A stretch of 64,000 bases of DNA. Origin: Anaeromassilibacillus sp. An200 (lineage in GTDB: Bacteria > Bacillota > Clostridia > Oscillospirales > Acutalibacteraceae). The position numbers were made by a program, and so were the translations under genes. Below the pieces are notes generated by a model. That model was not told the origin of the DNA. It saw only the letters and a list, made by a program, of their open reading frames with translations, and ran no database searches. This document shows positions 33,503 through 42,684 of this stretch, piece after piece. The stretch covers positions 29,017 to 93,016 of the forward strand of contig NZ_NFJU01000011.1 in NCBI RefSeq assembly GCF_002160025.1, written 5' to 3'. How positions within the stretch are numbered: the first letter of the stretch is position 1; each line of letters begins with the position of its first letter.

Positions 33503-35574
33503 GAGCAAAATCTCCCGCCCTTGACCGGTTCCGGATTGCAGCCGCCGTGCTGGTGGCCGCGATCCACACCTCCCCGCTGACAACGTATACAGCCGATGGC
33601 GACTTCTTTCTCACGCGCGTGCTGGCCCGCCTGGCTGTTCCGTTCTTTTTCCTGGTGACAGGCTATTTCCTGTCCCGCTCGGAATGGAACAGTCTGCCGC
33701 GCTTCCTCAAAAAGACAGGCTTGCTGTATCTGGCCGCCATGCTTTTCTATCTGCCGCTGAATCTCTATTCCCGCAATCTGAGCGGATGGCAGAACATTGT
33801 ACGGGGGATCCTGTTTGACGGCACCTTTTATCATCTCTGGTACTTTCCCGCCGTCTTGCTCGGTTCCCTTCTGGCATTTCTGCTGAGCCGAAAAGGGCCG
33901 CGCTTCGCCCTGACAGCGGCGGGGCTCCTCTACCTGATCGGCCTGGGAGGAGACAGCTATTATGGCCTTGTCTCCTCCCTGCCTTTCGGCAAAGCGTTCT
34001 ACGATATCCTGTTTTCTCTTTCCGCTTACACCCGAAACGGCATTTTTTTCGCCCCCCTCTTTCTTCTGCTCGGAGCCTACGCGAAGCGCCGGAACCCTCG
34101 TCTCTGTCTTGTGGGATTCCTGCTTTCCTTTGCGGCGATGAGCGTGGAAGCCTTTCTTCTGCGGGCAGCCGAAGCACAGCGCCATGACAGCATGTATCTG
34201 CTTTTGCCGTTCTGCTCCCTGTTTCTGTTTTCCCTGCTTCTGAGCCGGAACAGCGGACAAAACCGGGACGCCCGCCGTTTCTCCGCTGTGTTTTATGTCA
34301 TACACCCCTGGTGCATTGTACTGGTGCGCGGAGGTGCGGAAATGCTGGGACTGGAAGCCGTTCTGGTGAGTAACAGTCTGGGACATTTTCTTGCCGTGCT
34401 GCTGTTCAGCGCGGCGGTCTCGCTGAGCGCTGTCTTTTTCCTGCCTCGCCGGCCCTCGGAAACTGGCCGCGCGTGGTGTGAAATTGATCTGCGTGCCCTG
34501 CGCTCCAACACCTTTCTGCTCCAGCGAAAAGCCGGCGTACACAGCGCTCTGATGGCGGTGATCAAAGCGGATGCCTACGGACATGGAGCCATCCCCTGTG
34601 CCCGCGCGCTGCGCCGCTGCGGTGTGCGAGCCTTTGCTGTCGCCACGCTGGAGGAGGGCATTACCCTGCGCCGTGCCGCTGTTCGGGGAACCATTCTGAT
34701 TCTCGGCTATACGCCTCCCTCCGAGGCGGATCTGCTCGTTCGCTGGCGGCTGACCCAGGCGGTGATGGACGAACCGTATGCCCGCCAGCTCGCCGCACAG
34801 GGCAGGCGCGTCGCCGTTCATGTAGCAGTTGACACGGGAATGCACCGGATTGGTATTCCCGTGGAGGAGGTTGCCGCGTTCCGCCGTGTCTACCGTCTGC
34901 CCCATCTGCGCTTTACGGGGATTTTTTCCCACCTCTGCACCGCGAACGGACGCTCTCCTCAGGAGGAAAGCTTTGCACAAATGCAGACAAACGCCTTCTT
35001 GCAGCTGGTATCCGTTCTGCGCTCCTGCGGCTGTCCTGTGGGGGACACACATCTGCTGGCCAGCGCGGGAATCCTGCGCTTTCCGCAGCAGCCCTGCTCT
35101 TATGTGCGCGCGGGGCTGGCGCTGTTCGGCGCATGGGAAACACAGGAGGAACGGGATGAAAGCTGCGGGCTTCGCCCTGTATTATCTCTGCGCGCCCGGA
35201 TTGTCTCTGTTCGCCGTCTCGAAACGGGAGAACGCGCCGGGTATGGTCTGGCGTTTGAAGCCAAACGTCCCACCGTTCTGGCCACCGTCTCCATCGGCTA
35301 TGCGGACGGCCTTCCGCGCAGCCTGGCCGCACAGGGCGGGGAGGTTCTTCTGCATGGGAAGCGCGTTCCCATGGTGGGCCGGCTCTGCATGGATCAGCTT
35401 TTGATCGATGCGACGGACGCCGGAGAAACGTACAGCGGTGAGATCGTGACTCTCATCGGGCGGGATGGTGAGGAACGTATTTCAGCGGAGGAGCTGGCCG
35501 GACACTGCGGGACGATCACAAACGAGTTGTTTTCCCGTTTGGGAGAACGTCTGGGACGCTGCATTCTTCCATAG
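33499..35574 (+). CDS. vanT: Membrane-bound serine racemase, VanT type
   Basis: 691 aa in two parts. Residues 1-~315 form about ten membrane segments of the acyltransferase-3-like VanT domain ('ALDRFRIAAAVLVAAIHTSPL', 'VPFFFLVTGYFLSRS', 'YHLWYFPAVLLGSLLAF'), thought to bring in L-Ser. Residues ~324-691 are a PLP racemase: Lys357 in 'AVIKADAYGHGA', catalytic Tyr in 'VSIGYADGLPRSL', 'VPMVGRLCMDQLLIDAT'. Near the end 'CGTITNELFSRLG' has Asn675 where alanine racemases read '-TISYE-'. The same Tyr-to-Asn change is known in VanT and favours serine. The true start is 33499 (ATGA overlap with vanXY), not the long upstream extension. Confidence 0.92.
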   Translation: MRAKSPALDRFRIAAAVLVAAIHTSPLTTYTADGDFFLTRVLARLAVPFFFLVTGYFLSRSEWNSLPRFLKKTGLLYLAAMLFYLPLNLYSRNLSGWQNIVRGILFDGTFYHLWYFPAVLLGSLLAFLLSRKGPRFALTAAGLLYLIGLGGDSYYGLVSSLPFGKAFYDILFSLSAYTRNGIFFAPLFLLLGAYAKRRNPRLCLVGFLLSFAAMSVEAFLLRAAEAQRHDSMYLLLPFCSLFLFSLLLSRNSGQNRDARRFSAVFYVIHPWCIVLVRGGAEMLGLEAVLVSNSLGHFLAVLLFSAAVSLSAVFFLPRRPSETGRAWCEIDLRALRSNTFLLQRKAGVHSALMAVIKADAYGHGAIPCARALRRCGVRAFAVATLEEGITLRRAAVRGTILILGYTPPSEADLLVRWRLTQAVMDEPYARQLAAQGRRVAVHVAVDTGMHRIGIPVEEVAAFRRVYRLPHLRFTGIFSHLCTANGRSPQEESFAQMQTNAFLQLVSVLRSCGCPVGDTHLLASAGILRFPQQPCSYVRAGLALFGAWETQEERDESCGLRPVLSLRARIVSVRRLETGERAGYGLAFEAKRPTVLATVSIGYADGLPRSLAAQGGEVLLHGKRVPMVGRLCMDQLLIDATDAGETYSGEIVTLIGRDGEERISAEELAGHCGTITNELFSRLGERLGRCILP

Positions 35575-35575
35575 T

Positions 35576-35614
35576 AAAAGCCGCCGGTTCCCCAGACGGG
35601 TTCCGGCGGCTTGA
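35576..35614. terminator. Terminator between convergent vanT and mrp
   Basis: Stem AAGCCGCCGG (35578-35587) with CCGGCGGCTT (35603-35612). A short T-run (TTTTA) follows on the minus strand. Confidence 0.7.
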
Positions 35615-35623
35615 AGCGCATCC

Positions 35624-36469
35624 TTATTTCTCTTTGATTGGCAGGGCTTCCACCGCATCGGCGGCTTTGCTCAGGGCGTCGGTGTGGCAAAGCTCCACAA
35701 GGCCCGCGTCGCAGTTTTTCGCGATCTCGGGATCCATCGGCAGACGGCTGAGCAGCTTCAGGCCATAGCGTGCGGCAATCTCCTCCACATGGCTTTCCCC
35801 GAACACGCGGATCTCGCGTCCGCAGTCAGGACACTTGACATAGCTCATATTTTCCACAACGCCAAGGATCGGCACGTTCATCATCTGCGCCATCGTCACG
35901 GCCTTCGAGACGATCATGGCAACCAGCTCCTGCGGCGAAGTTACCATGAGGATTCCGTCGAGCGGGATGCTTTGGAACACAGTAAGCGGCACGTCGCCTG
36001 TTCCGGGAGGCATGTCCACAAACATATAATCCACATCGTTCCAGATGACGTCCGTCCAGAACTGCTTGACCGTATTGGCGATGATCGGGCCGCGCCATAC
36101 CACCGGCGCGCACTCGTCATCCAGCAGCAGGTTTACGGACATGACGTCAATTCCGCTTTTCGTTTTGACCGGCAGAAGCCCCAGCTCGCTGCCCATTGCC
36201 CGCTGGTGCAGGCCGAATGCTTTCGGGATGGAAGGGCCTGTCACGTCAGCATCCAAAATGGCCGCATGCGCGCCGCGGCGGTTCATCTCCACCGCCATCA
36301 GGGATGTCACCAGGCTCTTGCCGACGCCGCCCTTGCCGCTGACCACACCGATCACCTTTTTGATGCTGCTCATCTCATGGGGCTTTTCCAAAAAGTCCTC
36401 GGGGTTCATCTTACGCTCCCCGCAATTTTCACTGCAATGCTCACAATCGTGGCTGCATCCTGCACTCAT
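35624..36469 (-). CDS. mrp: Mrp/NBP35-type Fe-S cluster carrier ATPase
   Basis: 281 aa. N-terminal cysteine cluster 'CSHDCEHCSENCGER' for Fe-S binding, deviant Walker A 'VVSGKGGVGKSLVTSLMAVEM', 'AAILDADVTGPSIPKAFGL', 'YMFVDMPPGTGDVPLTVFQSIPLDGILMVTSPQELV' and the CxxC pair in 'VKCPDCGREI'. Apbc/Mrp proteins carry and transfer Fe-S clusters in the cytoplasm. Start at 36469 (MSAGCSHDC); an upstream ATG at 36502 lacks a good site. It has its own consensus promoter. Confidence 0.93.
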   Translation of the reverse strand: MSAGCSHDCEHCSENCGERKMNPEDFLEKPHEMSSIKKVIGVVSGKGGVGKSLVTSLMAVEMNRRGAHAAILDADVTGPSIPKAFGLHQRAMGSELGLLPVKTKSGIDVMSVNLLLDDECAPVVWRGPIIANTVKQFWTDVIWNDVDYMFVDMPPGTGDVPLTVFQSIPLDGILMVTSPQELVAMIVSKAVTMAQMMNVPILGVVENMSYVKCPDCGREIRVFGESHVEEIAARYGLKLLSRLPMDPEIAKNCDAGLVELCHTDALSKAADAVEALPIKEK

Positions 36470-36522
36470 TTCCTTCACGCCTTTCCGCGCCGACCGGCGC
36501 ACTCCATAATCAATCTGTTTTG

Positions 36523-36551
36523 ATTATACGAGCATGCCGCAGGTTTGTCAA
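36523..36551 (-). promoter_or_regulatory. Promoter of mrp
   Basis: Minus strand: TTGACA (36546-36551), 17-bp spacer, TATAAT (36523-36528), a full sigma-A consensus. Confidence 0.85.
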
Positions 36552-36685
36552 CGAAAGACGAGACGATCCGTTTTTTTCGACAGAATGCAACCTTTTCATT
36601 CGAAGAACCGTTTTATAGTAGAGAAGAGAAACGTTCGTCCAAGGACTCGAGCAAGTCTCAGGGCGGCGTCTGGGAGGAATTCACA

Positions 36686-37414
36686 ATGTCAGTTCCATAT
36701 CGTCATCTGTCACAGGAGGAATGGGAGCCGCGGCCAAGCCGCCTGGAGCTGCGGCGGCGCAGGCGGAGGAACCGCTTGATCATACTGTCCAGCATGGGGA
36801 TCACGCTGCTGTTTCTGGTTGCCGTGCTTTCCCTCGTAATCCCCTGGCTTATCTCCGGCGGCACCGAAGCCCCCCGCCTTCCCATGCTGCCCACCACAAA
36901 ATCACAGGATCTCTCCTCCATTGAAATTCCGGAATGGATTGATCAGGAGCTTCTGGATCTGGGAGGAAGCCGCAGCGGCCAAACGCTGGAACATGTCAAC
37001 GATATCGCCGTTCACTATGTGGGAAATCCCGGCACCAGCGCGGAGGGAAACCGGAATTACTTTAACGATCCCGCCACGGAGGTCAACGCCCATTTTCTGA
37101 TAGGGCTCGATGGGGAAATCATTCAGTGCGTCCCGCTCGACGAAAAGTCAGCCGCTACCAACGAGCGCAACCGTGACACCATCTCCATTGAGGTCTGCCA
37201 CCCGGACGAAACGGGACAATTCACCGACGCCTCTTACCAGTCCCTCGTCAAGCTGTGCGCCTGGCTCTGTGAAACACTGGATCTCGATGAAACCCATCTG
37301 ATCCGCCATTACGACGTGACCGGAAAGGAATGTCCGCTTTACTTTGTCAACCATCCCGACGCCTGGGACGCTTTCCGCTCCGATGTGGGCGCGGCATTGC
37401 AACAGGCGAAGTAA
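36686..37414 (+). CDS. Membrane-anchored N-acetylmuramoyl-L-alanine amidase (Amidase_2/PGRP)
   Basis: 242 aa. Basic N-terminus 'RLELRRRRRRNR', one membrane helix 'LIILSSMGITLLFLVAVLSLVIPWLI', then an outside catalytic domain: 'NDIAVHYVGNPGTSAEGNRNYF' (first Zn His), 'VNAHFLIGLDGEIIQCVPLDEKSAATNERNRDTISIEVCHPDETGQF', 'HLIRHYDVTGKECPLYFVNHPDAW' (second His and the following Asp/Lys/Cys). Cuts the MurNAc-L-Ala bond in peptidoglycan. Start 36686 with GGGAGG 8 nt upstream; earlier in-frame ATGs fall in the intergenic region. I found no clear promoter in the ~180 bp before it. Confidence 0.88.
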   Translation: MSVPYRHLSQEEWEPRPSRLELRRRRRRNRLIILSSMGITLLFLVAVLSLVIPWLISGGTEAPRLPMLPTTKSQDLSSIEIPEWIDQELLDLGGSRSGQTLEHVNDIAVHYVGNPGTSAEGNRNYFNDPATEVNAHFLIGLDGEIIQCVPLDEKSAATNERNRDTISIEVCHPDETGQFTDASYQSLVKLCAWLCETLDLDETHLIRHYDVTGKECPLYFVNHPDAWDAFRSDVGAALQQAK

Positions 37415-37417
37415 GAA

Positions 37418-37460
37418 AAAAGATCGGCGCGGAGACAAAAGTCTTCTGCGCCGATCTTTT
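37418..37460 (+). terminator. Bidirectional terminator between amidase and GH51 genes
   Basis: AAAAGATCGGCGC (37418-37430) pairs with GCGCCGATCTTTT (37448-37460), with an inner GAGAC/GTCTTC helix. The plus strand ends in TTTTTCT; the minus strand has TTTTTTCTTA. Confidence 0.85.
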
Positions 37461-37476
37461 TCTATGACTGAAAAGC

Positions 37477-38955
37477 TTATTCCAGTGTAATTGCTGTCAC
37501 GCTGCATGCGGGAACGCGCACCGTCAGCACACCGTTTTCCTGGCGGAAATCGGTGACGGAAACCGGTTTGACCGTCTCCGGCGCCTCAAAGGTGTTATGG
37601 GCATCCATCGAGCCGGACAGCACCCGGACAGACGCTTTCGCGTTTTCCTTGCCGGGCACACGCACGGTAAGCGTCTCTTCCCCGGACAGGGAAAGATTGG
37701 CCACCGTGATATGCACGCGCCCTTCGGCATCCATGGAGGCAGACTGATGCAGGGACGAAAGCTGTACCTGATCATCTCCCACCGGATGGGATTCCACATA
37801 GCTGTCAAGCAGCGTGGCGTCCTGATGCTCCTTGTACAGATCAAATACGTGGTAGGTCGGCGTCAGCAGCATCTTCTCCCCCTCCGTGAGAATGACGGAC
37901 TGAAGGACATTGACGATCTGCGCCAGGTTGGCCATAATGACGCCGTCGGCATGGCGGTTGAAAATGTTGAGCGTGATGGCGGCCACCAGCGCGTCGCGCA
38001 TGGTATTCTGCTGGTAGAGGAAGCCGGGATTGGTGCCGGGCTCCACATCGTACCAGGTTCCCCATTCGTCCACAATCAAACCGACACGGCCTTCGGGATC
38101 GTGGCGGCGCATAATGCTCAGATGGTTTTCCACCAGTTCATTCATCCACAGAGCGTTGCGCAGTGTGGTCCAGTACTCCTTCTCCTCAAAGCCGGTTGCC
38201 GGTCCTTTGTCATCCCAGGCCAGGGAACGGGGACGGGTATAATAGTGCAGGCTGATTGCGTCGGCATACTTGCCGGCAATCTCCATCACCTTGTCCGTCC
38301 ACTCATAATCATCCACATTGGGGCCGCAGGCAATCTTGAATACCTTGTTGTCGCCGTAATTGCGCACATACGTCGCATACCGGCGGAACAGATCGGCGTA
38401 ATACTCCGGGCGCATATTGCCGCCGCATCCCCAGTTCTCGTTGCCCACGCCAAAATACGTCAGCTTCCAGGGCTCTTCACGGCCGTTCTGCTTTCTCAGC
38501 TCCGCCATCGGGGATACGCCGTCGAACGTCATGTACTCGACCCACTCGCTCATCTCCTGCACCGTACCGCTGCCCACGTTGCCGTTCACATACGGCTCGC
38601 AGCCGATCTGGCGGCACAGCTCCATAAACTCATGCGTGCCGAAGGAGTTGTCCTCCACCACGCCGCCCCAGTGGGTGTTCACCATGCGCTTGCGGCCCTC
38701 CTTCGGGCCGATGCCGTCCTTCCAGTGATACTCGTCGGCAAAGCAGCCGCCCGGCCAGCGCAGAACCGGCACACGAATCTGCCTGAGCGCCTCCACTACG
38801 TCTTTGCGCATCCCGTTCACGTTCGGGATCGGGCTGTTCTCTCCCACAAACAGTCCGTTATAAATGCAGCGGCCCAGATGCTCGGAAAAATGGCCGTAAA
38901 TATTACGATTGATTTTTGCTCCCTTTCGGGCGGGATTGACCTCTAAAAACGCCAT
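37477..38955 (-). CDS. abfA: Alpha-L-arabinofuranosidase, GH51
   Basis: 492 aa, TIM barrel plus beta domain. '[25 protein letters not shown]', '[19 protein letters not shown]', acid/base Glu in '[27 protein letters not shown]', nucleophile Glu in '[21 protein letters not shown]'. Removes arabinose side chains from arabinoxylan or arabinan oligosaccharides. No signal peptide, so it acts on imported sugars. Last gene of the xylan locus, 138 bp after the GH3 gene; that gap holds an ACCAGGC/GCCTGGT hairpin but no T-run, so read-through is likely. Confidence 0.95.
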   Translation of the reverse strand: MAFLEVNPARKGAKINRNIYGHFSEHLGRCIYNGLFVGENSPIPNVNGMRKDVVEALRQIRVPVLRWPGGCFADEYHWKDGIGPKEGRKRMVNTHWGGVVEDNSFGTHEFMELCRQIGCEPYVNGNVGSGTVQEMSEWVEYMTFDGVSPMAELRKQNGREEPWKLTYFGVGNENWGCGGNMRPEYYADLFRRYATYVRNYGDNKVFKIACGPNVDDYEWTDKVMEIAGKYADAISLHYYTRPRSLAWDDKGPATGFEEKEYWTTLRNALWMNELVENHLSIMRRHDPEGRVGLIVDEWGTWYDVEPGTNPGFLYQQNTMRDALVAAITLNIFNRHADGVIMANLAQIVNVLQSVILTEGEKMLLTPTYHVFDLYKEHQDATLLDSYVESHPVGDDQVQLSSLHQSASMDAEGRVHITVANLSLSGEETLTVRVPGKENAKASVRVLSGSMDAHNTFEAPETVKPVSVTDFRQENGVLTVRVPACSVTAITLE

Positions 38956-39093
38956 GATCCTATTCCTTTCTGTCTATCACCAGGCTGAGCCTGGTCGCAT
39001 TTCGCGTCCTGTTGCCCGGCCTTTTCTTTTGCTTTACTGCTCGCGATTGGGCGATATCTATGTTGCCGCCATTCATACGCGGCAGTGCCCTTC

Positions 39094-41208
39094 TCACGCC
39101 TGTACATCAAAGAAGGCACAGACGCCGTCGCGCTTTGTCAGCTCCAGGCTGCGGCTGTCCAGCTGCGAGCCGCCCGCCGTCACACAATAATGGCCGGGCA
39201 GCACCGCGCGGGAACCGTCCTCCGCCACTGTCAGCATAGCGGTATCGGGCACGCGGATGGTGATTTCACGCTCTTCGCCGGGCGCAAGCTCCACACGGGC
39301 AAAGCCGCACAGGCTGCGGATCGGCTGGTTTTCTCCGGGACGCCCGGAAAGATAGAGCTGCACAATCTCCGCGCCCTCGCGATCGCCTTCGTTTTTCAAG
39401 CGAACCGTCACATCGAGGCTCTCACCTGCCTTAATTTTTTCGGGCATTTGGATCCCCTCATAGGCAAACTTCGTATAGGACAGGCCGTAACCGAAGGGAT
39501 ACAGCGGTTCCTCGTGGAGATACCGGTAGGTGCGGTCCTTCATGCTGTAATCCTCAAAATCAGGCAGCGGATTTTCCGGGGAGTAGAACGTCACCGGCAG
39601 ACGGCCGGAGGGACTGAACTTGCCGAGAAGCAGCTCCGCCACCGCAAGGCCGCCCAGCGCGCCGGGATACCACGCCTGCACCACAGCGGCGCAGTGCTCG
39701 TGCGCGTAGGTCAAATCCAGCGCGCTGCCCGCCAGCACCACGACAATCACCGGTTTACCGGTGGAAACGACAGCCTCCAGAAGTCTCTGCTGGCACGGAG
39801 GAAGAGCAAGGCCCAGCTTGTCGCCGGACGCACTCAGATTGCCTGTATCGCCCTGCTCGCCTTCCAGCGTTTCATCCAGTCCCAGGCAGAGAATGGTCAC
39901 ATCGCTGTGGGACGCACATGCCTTCGCTTCCGCCAGACGATCATCCGCAAAAGCAAGGCCCTCCACCTTATCCTTATACAAATGGCTGCCCTCGCTGTAA
40001 AGAATCCGCACACCATCACCGAACTCCTTGCGCACGCCCTCCAAAACGGTCACATGCTGGGACGCTGTTCCATAATAATTGCCTACCAGGGACAGGCGGC
40101 TGTCCGCGTTCGGGCCGATGACGGCCACTTTTGTCAGTTTCTCCTTGCACAGCGGGAGAATCCCGTCGTTTTTGAGCAGCACCAGCGAACGGCGGGCCGC
40201 TTCCAGCGCCACCTCGTTGTGAGCGGGGGAGTCGGTTTCCTCATACGGGATCGTATTGTATTCGCACTGATCGTCAAACATGCCGAGCAGATACCGCGTC
40301 GTGAACAAACGCTCCGCCGCTTCGGTGATCTGCTCCTCTGTGATAAAGCCCTCCTGCAGTGCCTGGAGCAAGTGCGCATACATGGAACCGCAGTTCACGT
40401 CGCAGCCGTTCTTCAAGGCCAGCGCCGCGGACTCGGCAGGCGTGCTGGTCACATGGTGCGTCTGATGGAAGTCGCAGATCGCCCAGCAATCGGAAACCAC
40501 ATGCCCCTCAAAGCCCCACTTGTCCCGCAGGATGTCCTTGAGCAGCGTTTTGCTGCCGCAGCACGGCTCGCCGTTGGTGCGGTTGTATGCGCCCATCACG
40601 GCTTCCACGCCGCCCTCCTTCACTGCCGCCTCAAAGGCGGGCAGATACGTCTCCCAAAGATCCTTCTGGCCAACGCGGGCGTCGAACTCATGGCGCTTGC
40701 CCTCCGGCCCGGAGTGTACGGCAAAGTGCTTGGCGCAGGCCGCCGTTTTGAGATACTCCCCGTCTCCCTGAAGTCCCTTGATAAAAGCAACGCCGAGGCG
40801 GGAGGTCAGATACGGATCCTCGCCGTACGTCTCATGGCCGCGTCCCCATCTGGGATCGCGGAAGATATTCACATTCGGAGACCAGAGCGTTAATCCCTTA
40901 TAGATATCTCTGTCCTCCTGCTCCGACTGCATGTTGTATTTTGCACGTGCTTCTGTGGCGATGACCTCAGCAATTTTCTTCAAAAACTCCTCGTCAAACA
41001 TGGCGGCCATTCCGATCGCCTGCGGGAACATGGTAGCCGTACCCGCACGCGCCACACCGTGAAGTGCCTCGTTCCACCAGTTATAGGCGGGGATGTTCAG
41101 CCTCGGAATGGCAGGGGCCTGAAAGCGAAGCTGAGACGCTTTCTCTTCAATCGTCATCTTTGCGACCAGCTCTTTTGCCAGTCTCTGGGCAGTTTCCCTT
41201 TTCATCAT
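39094..41208 (-). CDS. Beta-xylosidase/beta-glucosidase, GH3
   Basis: 704 aa. Opens 'MTIEEKASQLRFQAPAIPRLNIPAYNWWNEALHGVAR', typical of xylosidase-type GH3, then 'LWSPNVNIFRDPRWGRGHETYGEDPYLTSRLGVAFIKGLQG', 'CAKHFAVHSGPEGKRHEFDARV', and nucleophile Asp in 'GFEGHVVSDCWAICDFH'. The second domain has 'VAVIGPNADSRLSLVGNYYG'; a C-terminal fibronectin-III-like domain closes the protein ('IQLYLSGRPGENQPIRSLCGFARVELAPGE'). No signal peptide. In this operon, cleavage of xylo-oligosaccharides is the likely job. Confidence 0.93.
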   Translation of the reverse strand: MMKRETAQRLAKELVAKMTIEEKASQLRFQAPAIPRLNIPAYNWWNEALHGVARAGTATMFPQAIGMAAMFDEEFLKKIAEVIATEARAKYNMQSEQEDRDIYKGLTLWSPNVNIFRDPRWGRGHETYGEDPYLTSRLGVAFIKGLQGDGEYLKTAACAKHFAVHSGPEGKRHEFDARVGQKDLWETYLPAFEAAVKEGGVEAVMGAYNRTNGEPCCGSKTLLKDILRDKWGFEGHVVSDCWAICDFHQTHHVTSTPAESAALALKNGCDVNCGSMYAHLLQALQEGFITEEQITEAAERLFTTRYLLGMFDDQCEYNTIPYEETDSPAHNEVALEAARRSLVLLKNDGILPLCKEKLTKVAVIGPNADSRLSLVGNYYGTASQHVTVLEGVRKEFGDGVRILYSEGSHLYKDKVEGLAFADDRLAEAKACASHSDVTILCLGLDETLEGEQGDTGNLSASGDKLGLALPPCQQRLLEAVVSTGKPVIVVVLAGSALDLTYAHEHCAAVVQAWYPGALGGLAVAELLLGKFSPSGRLPVTFYSPENPLPDFEDYSMKDRTYRYLHEEPLYPFGYGLSYTKFAYEGIQMPEKIKAGESLDVTVRLKNEGDREGAEIVQLYLSGRPGENQPIRSLCGFARVELAPGEEREITIRVPDTAMLTVAEDGSRAVLPGHYCVTAGGSQLDSRSLELTKRDGVCAFFDVQA

Positions 41209-41240
41209 TTTTATCCTCCTGTCACCGGCCTTTGTGATTG

Positions 41241-42662
41241 CTATTCCAGCGTGAAGGAAGCAAGATTCGCCGCCCCCTGGCCTTCATAGGTAAAATAAAG
41301 CGACTGCACGCCGTCCGGGATCGCAATTTCCGCCGTATAGTCCTTCCAGACATTGGAAAAGTCCACCGGGATCATTCCCAGCGCGGGGCCGTTCCAGGCC
41401 GTCCGCACACAGAACGCTCCCTTGCAGTAGCCGCGCACCCGCACGGTCACGCGGCGCACTCCCCGGCAGTCAAAATACCGGAAGCCCGCGCTTGCGCCCG
41501 CGCGCAGATTCGCCACGTATCCGGGGTTCTCGTCCCCGTCGCGGCCATCCTGTGTGATCTTCGGGAAGCGACAGTCCATCCATTCGCCGGGGGCTCCCGT
41601 CGTCAGCGGATCCTCCCCTCCCGCTGTGAAAAGCTGGCAGGCAATGTAAGCGGGATACGTTCCCTTCCCCTCCAATGGGCCGCCGTTGCCGCCGCAGGAG
41701 GTCATTTCCGCCTGCACGATGGAGCCGTCTTCCCGGAACTCGATCGGTTCTATACAGCCCTGACGGCTGAAATTCGTCCCATCTGTATGCCGGTGATAAA
41801 AAATATACCACTTTCCGTCGATTTCCACAATACTCCCGTGGTTATTTCCACCGTAAAACATAGGCTTTTCAGCTGGCTTATAGCGGTCAATATGCAGGTC
41901 GTTGTTTGCCACGATGACGCCGCCGTAAACAAACCCGCTCATGGGAGAACGGCTGACCGCATAGCACAGCTCATACATCACAACGGAGGAATAGACAAAG
42001 TAATACAAATCCCCCCGCTTGCGGATGGAAGGAGCCTCAAAGAACTCATGCCCCTCAAACCCACTGCCCGCGCTGAAGGGCTGGCTGGGAGCGATCCGCA
42101 CCGGCCCCTCCTCGATGGTCAGCATGTCGGGGCCAAGCACTACCCCGTGCGGTCCTGTGCGGGACACATCCCCCACCGCGCAGAAGCCTGTGTAAAGGTA
42201 GGTTTTCTCCCCTTCCGTCATCACACCAGGGTCAAACTGCGGCTCATCTCCCTCACGCTCTCCCAGACGCGTTCCGTCGGGATAATGCACATACCCGTAA
42301 AACTCATACTGCCCCGCCGGCCGGTCGCAGACTGCCACTGAGACAACAGGAAGCTTATCGAGAACATAGAACAGGTAATACCGGCCGTCCGGCCCACGGG
42401 TCACGTCCGGCGCATACAGGCACATGCTGCCGTCCGGATTCGCGGGATCCTGTGTTTTCCGGTAGATGGTCCCTTCACAGCGCCAGTTTCCCAAATCCGT
42501 CTCCGGCGCGGACCAGCACACATAGTCTCCCAGGCAATACGCATTCCCACGGAAAAAGTCGTGGGAGCCATATACATACACCCTGCCGTCAAACACATAC
42601 GGCTCGCCGTCGGGAATGTATTCCCACGACGGCAGATAGGGGTTAAACGCCTGTTTTTTCAT
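41241..42662 (-). CDS. GH43 glycosidase with C-terminal CBM6-like domain
   Basis: 473 aa. Five-bladed propeller signatures: 'PYLPSWEYIPDGEPYVFDGRVYVYGSHD' (general base Asp), 'CLYAPDVTRGPDGRYYLFYVLDK', 'HEFFEAPSIRKRGDLYYFVYSS' (acid Glu), 'NNHGSIVEIDGKWYIFYHRHTDG'. From ~residue 345 a CBM6-like beta-sandwich follows, ending 'LYFTYEGQGAANLASFTLE'. Such GH43 enzymes act as beta-xylosidases or arabinoxylan arabinofuranosidases. Start 42662 (MKKQAFNPYLP). No signal peptide. Confidence 0.9.
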   Translation of the reverse strand: MKKQAFNPYLPSWEYIPDGEPYVFDGRVYVYGSHDFFRGNAYCLGDYVCWSAPETDLGNWRCEGTIYRKTQDPANPDGSMCLYAPDVTRGPDGRYYLFYVLDKLPVVSVAVCDRPAGQYEFYGYVHYPDGTRLGEREGDEPQFDPGVMTEGEKTYLYTGFCAVGDVSRTGPHGVVLGPDMLTIEEGPVRIAPSQPFSAGSGFEGHEFFEAPSIRKRGDLYYFVYSSVVMYELCYAVSRSPMSGFVYGGVIVANNDLHIDRYKPAEKPMFYGGNNHGSIVEIDGKWYIFYHRHTDGTNFSRQGCIEPIEFREDGSIVQAEMTSCGGNGGPLEGKGTYPAYIACQLFTAGGEDPLTTGAPGEWMDCRFPKITQDGRDGDENPGYVANLRAGASAGFRYFDCRGVRRVTVRVRGYCKGAFCVRTAWNGPALGMIPVDFSNVWKDYTAEIAIPDGVQSLYFTYEGQGAANLASFTLE

Positions 42663-42684
42663 GAAAAGCACCTCTCTTTTCCTG

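Noticed and set aside
29744..35574. van cluster as part of a transposon or integrative element
   Set aside because: No integrase, recombinase, transposase, terminal repeats or tRNA site flank it; neighbours are ordinary chromosomal genes.
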